From NCBI GenBank assembly GCA_900552085.1, contig URYB01000112.1, positions 1 through 8,102 on the forward strand: DNA of 8,102 nucleotides. The letters are read 5' to 3'. Made by a program: the position numbers and the translations under genes. The stretch is from an uncultured Lachnobacterium sp. Its GTDB lineage: Bacteria > Bacillota > Clostridia > Lachnospirales > Lachnospiraceae. Positions 4,764 to 8,102 of the stretch are shown in pieces; position 1 is the stretch's first letter; each line of letters opens with the position of its first letter. The notes beneath the pieces were generated by a model. That model was not told the origin of the DNA. It did not search any database and worked only from the letters and a program-made list of their open reading frames with translations.

Positions 4764-7700
4764 GAACTTTCTGCATTTTCTGTGCATAAGACCTTTTTCA
4801 TCTGTTCCAAAAGCTGGCGCAACGTATCCAGCACATCATTTGCAGCCTGTCTGGAATTTACTTTCAGCAGATAGGTAAAATAAGGCCCCTTGGCGTCTGC
4901 CACGAATTTCAATGCCGGTGCATTTGCCTGCACAAGCTCCGGAATCCTTGCAGCATCTACCTTTGCCTGCTCATACATTACCAGTTTTAAGGAATCCTCT
5001 TTTTGTATCACTTCTTTAATATATGTGCTGTGTGCAAGACTCTTCAACCGGGCAATCGTAAGAAGATTCTGTACCGACTTCGGCGGCTCCCCGAAACGAT
5101 CGATCAGTTCCTCTAACATTTCCTCCGCCTCATCGTCTGTTTCCACGCCGGCAATCCGCTTGTAGATATCCAGCTTCTGGGATTCGTTTGCAATGTAAGT
5201 TGCCGGAATATATGCATCGGTCCGGATGTCTACGGATGTGTCAAAGCTTTCTTCCGTTGCATCCCCCTTCGCCTCGCGCACCGCCTCATGGAGCATCTTG
5301 CAGTACAGGTCATATCCCACAGCTTCCATATGTCCGCTCTGCTCCGCGCCGAGAAGATTTCCCGCACCACGGATTTCGAGATCACGCATGGCAATCTTAA
5401 AGCCACTTCCGAGATCCGAATATTCTTTGATCGCGGCAAGTCTCTTTTCTGCCACCTCTTTGAGCATTTTATTTCTGCGGTACATAAGAAAGGCATATGC
5501 TGTACGATTGGATCTGCCCACACGTCCACGCAACTGATACAACTGGGAAAGGCCCATGTTATCTGCGTCATGAATGATCATGGTATTCACATTTGAAATA
5601 TCAAGTCCTGTTTCAATAATTGTCGTAGACACAAGTACATCAATCTCTCCATTGATAAAACGATACATGATATCTTCCAGCTGTGTCTCCCGCATCTGTC
5701 CATGTGCAAACGCCACATTTGCCTCCGGCACCAGCGCCTGGATTTTCGTTGCCATCTCATCGATATCTTTTACACGGTTGTATACATAATACGCCTGACC
5801 GCCTCTGGCAAGTTCACGGTTGATTGCTTCCCTTACCAGCTCCTCGTTATACTCCATAACATAAGTCTGTATCGGCACACGGTCCATCGGCGGCTCCTCT
5901 AACACGCTCATGTCACGGATACCGATCAGACTCATGTGAAGCGTTCGTGGAATCGGTGTAGCTGTCAGTGTCAGTACATCCACATTGTTTTTTAGCTGTT
6001 TGATTTTTTCTTTATGTGCCACTCCAAAGCGCTGCTCCTCGTCAATGACAAGCAGGCCCAGATCTTTGAACTGCACATCTTTGGATAGCAGCCGGTGCGT
6101 ACCGACGATAATATCCACCTGGCCTTTTCGCAGATCTTCGATGGAACGTTTCTGTTCCGCGGCACTCCGGAAACGGCACAGCAAATCCACGCGGACCGGA
6201 AAGTCTTTCATACGCTGCGAAAAAGTATTATAAATCTGTTGCGCGAGAATCGTAGTCGGCGCCAGATAAGCGACCTGTTTATTCTCCTGCACCGCCTTAA
6301 ATGCTGCGCGGATGGCGATCTCGGTTTTGCCATATCCCACATCACCACAGATCAGACGGTCCATAATCTTGTGGCTTTCCATGTCCTTCTTCGTTGCCTC
6401 GATTGCAAGTTCCTGATCTTCGGTTTCTTCAAACGGAAACAGTTCCTCAAACTCCCGCTGCCATACGGTGTCCGGACCATAGACAAATCCGTCCTGCTCC
6501 TCCCGTGCCGCATACAGTTTCACAAGATCCTGCGCAATCTGTTTAACCGCGCCGCGCACACGGTTCTTTGTCCTGCCCCATTCCTGTCCGCCCAGCTTGT
6601 TCAGCTTCGGCTTCCGTGCATCCTTGCCTGCATATTTCTGAATCAGTTCCAGCTGCGTTGCCAGAATATAAAGGTTCGAACCTCCGGCATACTCGATTTT
6701 AATATAATCTTTTACCTTATGATCTACCTCAATCTTTTCAATTCCTTTGTACACACCCAGTCCATGATTCTCATGCACCACGTAATCGCCTACACTTAAA
6801 TCCGTAAAGCTCTGGATCTTCTCGCCCTCATAGGTACGGTGGCGCTTTTTCTTTTTCTTCTCCGCCCCGAAAATATCGCTTTCTGTGATGACAGCAAACT
6901 GCAGTACCGGATACTCATACCCTCTGTGTACTTTTCCATAGCAGACCATAATCTGTCCCGGAAGCAATTCATGGTCATAATCCTCTGTGTAGAAACAATT
7001 TAAACCTTCATTTAAAATATCCTCTGCAAGCCTTGCTGCCCGCGTTTTCGAGCCGGACAGCAGAATCACTTTATAACCATTCTTTTTATAATGGTTCAGA
7101 TCCTTAATAAGAAGTTCAAAACTGTTATTGTAAGAGTTGACGCTTTTTACATGAATGCCATAAGATCCGTTCAATTTCAGCCCACAGCTTTTGGTATCCA
7201 GCGCTGCCAGCGCGATACAGGAAAAACGCTCCAGTCGTCCCATGATTTCTTTGTACCCGAACAGTTCCTTCATCTGCCCCGGCAAAATATAGCCTTTTTC
7301 GAGTCGCTGCTTCATACTCTCCGAAAATTCAAGTTCGGTCTGCCGCCCACGTTCGGTACTCCGGCTGAGTTCATCGATAAACAGATAGGTTTCTTTTGGA
7401 TCAAAATAATCCAAAAGTCCCACCCGCTTTTCGCAGAAATAAGACAAAAAGGCATCCATTCCGGCAGTGACCGCCAGTTCTCCCCACTCTTCTGCCAGTT
7501 CCTGTGCCTGTGACAACGCACGGTGTGCTTCCTCGGTCTTCATTTCTTTGCGCAGCTTTTTTGAAAAAGATTCTGCCTCTTTTAACAGCTTTTCAATGCC
7601 GACTCTCTTCTCTTCTTCTGTCAGAACCAGCTCGCATGCCGGATATATCACGACTTCATCCAGATTTTCAATCGACTTTTGACTTTCCACATCAAAAGAA

Positions 7701-8037
7701 CGGATCGTATCTACTTCATCTCCCCACATCTCGATGCGGACCGGATTGTCTTCTGTCAGCGGAAAAATGTCCAGAATACCACCACGGATAGCAAATTGCC
7801 CCATGCTCTCCACCTGATACTCTTTTTCATATCCCATGCGTACGAGAAGATCTTTCATCTTCTCTAAATCAACCGTATCTTCCGGTGCAATCCGACAGAT
7901 GCTGTCCCAAAGCTGCTTTGCAGGTGCCATGGTATTCATAAGCGCATCGAATGTCGTGATAACCGTTACCTCATCCTGCTCATGAATTGCACGCAATGCC
8001 TGAATACGCTCCGCCGTCAACAGATTTCCCCGGATAT
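4757..8037 (-). CDS. mfd: Transcription-repair coupling factor Mfd (N-terminus missing)
   Basis: DNA translocase that frees RNA polymerase stalled at lesions and recruits the UvrABC excision repair machinery. Residue numbers count from the codon at 8020. Part of the N-terminal UvrB-homology region is present (GQFAIRGGILDIFPL, 75-89). Then come the CarD-like RNA-polymerase interaction domain (about 405-475, VGDYVVHENHGLGVY), the RecG-like helicase core with Walker A GDVGYGKTE (559-567), DEEQRFG (660-666), TATPIPRT (686-693) and RGRVGR (831-836), and a C-terminal D7 domain. About 1,090 residues remain; full-length family members run roughly 1,150-1,180, so about 80 are missing. The frame extends upstream of 8020 as IRGNLL, so the TTG there is an internal Leu codon and not a start. 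The true 5' end is cut by an inverted junction at about 8037. An operon promoter for the next gene overlaps the stop. Confidence 0.95.
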
Positions 8038-8102
8038 TATACGAGGATTACCGCTTTTTTGATCCGGCGGTTGTTTACTATCCGGGAAAGGACGGTCTGT
8101 TT
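8037..8102 (+). other. mfd: Inverted piece of mfd (N-terminal region) on the opposite strand; fold-back junction
   Basis: The plus strand from 8037 reads in frame LYEDYRFFDPAVVYY, then PGKDGLF, to the window end. This matches the Mfd region that normally lies just before the (F)xxADIRGNLLTAERI segment with which the minus-strand gene begins. The piece runs towards, not away from, the part already present on the other strand, so it is a U-turn with the missing gap of only a few codons. A simple inversion with one breakpoint inside mfd would not place this sequence here. I read it as a chimeric or mis-assembled end. No ORF can continue through it on the minus strand (TAA at 8048-8050). Confidence 0.8.

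Noticed and set aside
6095..6799. Plus-strand open frame (234 codons) opposite mfd
   Set aside because: It lies entirely within conserved Mfd helicase coding sequence and has no recognisable protein features.
8018..8020. TTG as true start codon of mfd
   Set aside because: The frame continues upstream with family-typical residues (IRGNLL), and the family needs about 80 more N-terminal residues.

Overview
The window looks like chromosomal DNA of a low-GC Gram-positive anaerobe, most likely a Lachnospiraceae-type Clostridia member. The reasons are the Mfd protein sequence, a lipoprotein PrsA/SurA-like foldase, a Firmicutes-type MurA with the PGGCDIGSRPIDLHIKG active-site loop, AGGAGG-type ribosome binding sites, and remnants of an LXG (type VII-secreted) polymorphic toxin cassette. 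I infer the taxon from remembered protein sequences, not from a search. All believable genes lie on the minus strand, so transcription runs right to left.

Right part (about 4757-8037): most of mfd, the transcription-repair coupling factor, without its N-terminus. The gene does not simply run off the window. At about 8037/8038 the sequence folds back. The last 65 bases encode an earlier part of the same Mfd protein (YEDYRFFD...YYPGKD...) on the PLUS strand. This is a U-turn inverted junction, most likely a chimeric read or assembly error at a contig end, and the apparent TTG start at 8020 is an internal leucine codon.

Middle (1785-4763): a compact housekeeping operon behind a recognisable sigma-A promoter whose -35 box overlaps the end of mfd. 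It holds a lipoprotein foldase (degenerate parvulin), a shikimate-kinase family P-loop kinase with altered substrate-site residues (stop/start overlap TAATG), and murA for peptidoglycan precursor synthesis. A strong palindromic terminator at 1730-1758 closes the unit.

Left part (1-1730): visibly more AT-rich and made of short, partly broken genes. In transcription order these are a fragment resembling a SUKH/SMI1-type immunity protein, an immunity-like protein built from two roughly 60-residue repeats, the C-terminal scrap of a small gene, a truncated LXG toxin N-terminus whose toxin domain is gone, a 197-residue unrecognised protein directly downstream (probable orphan immunity gene), and a tiny possibly frameshifted ORF. 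I read this as a decayed polymorphic-toxin/immunity island next to core genes. Apart from that cassette I see no phage, CRISPR, transposase, tRNA or rRNA feature.
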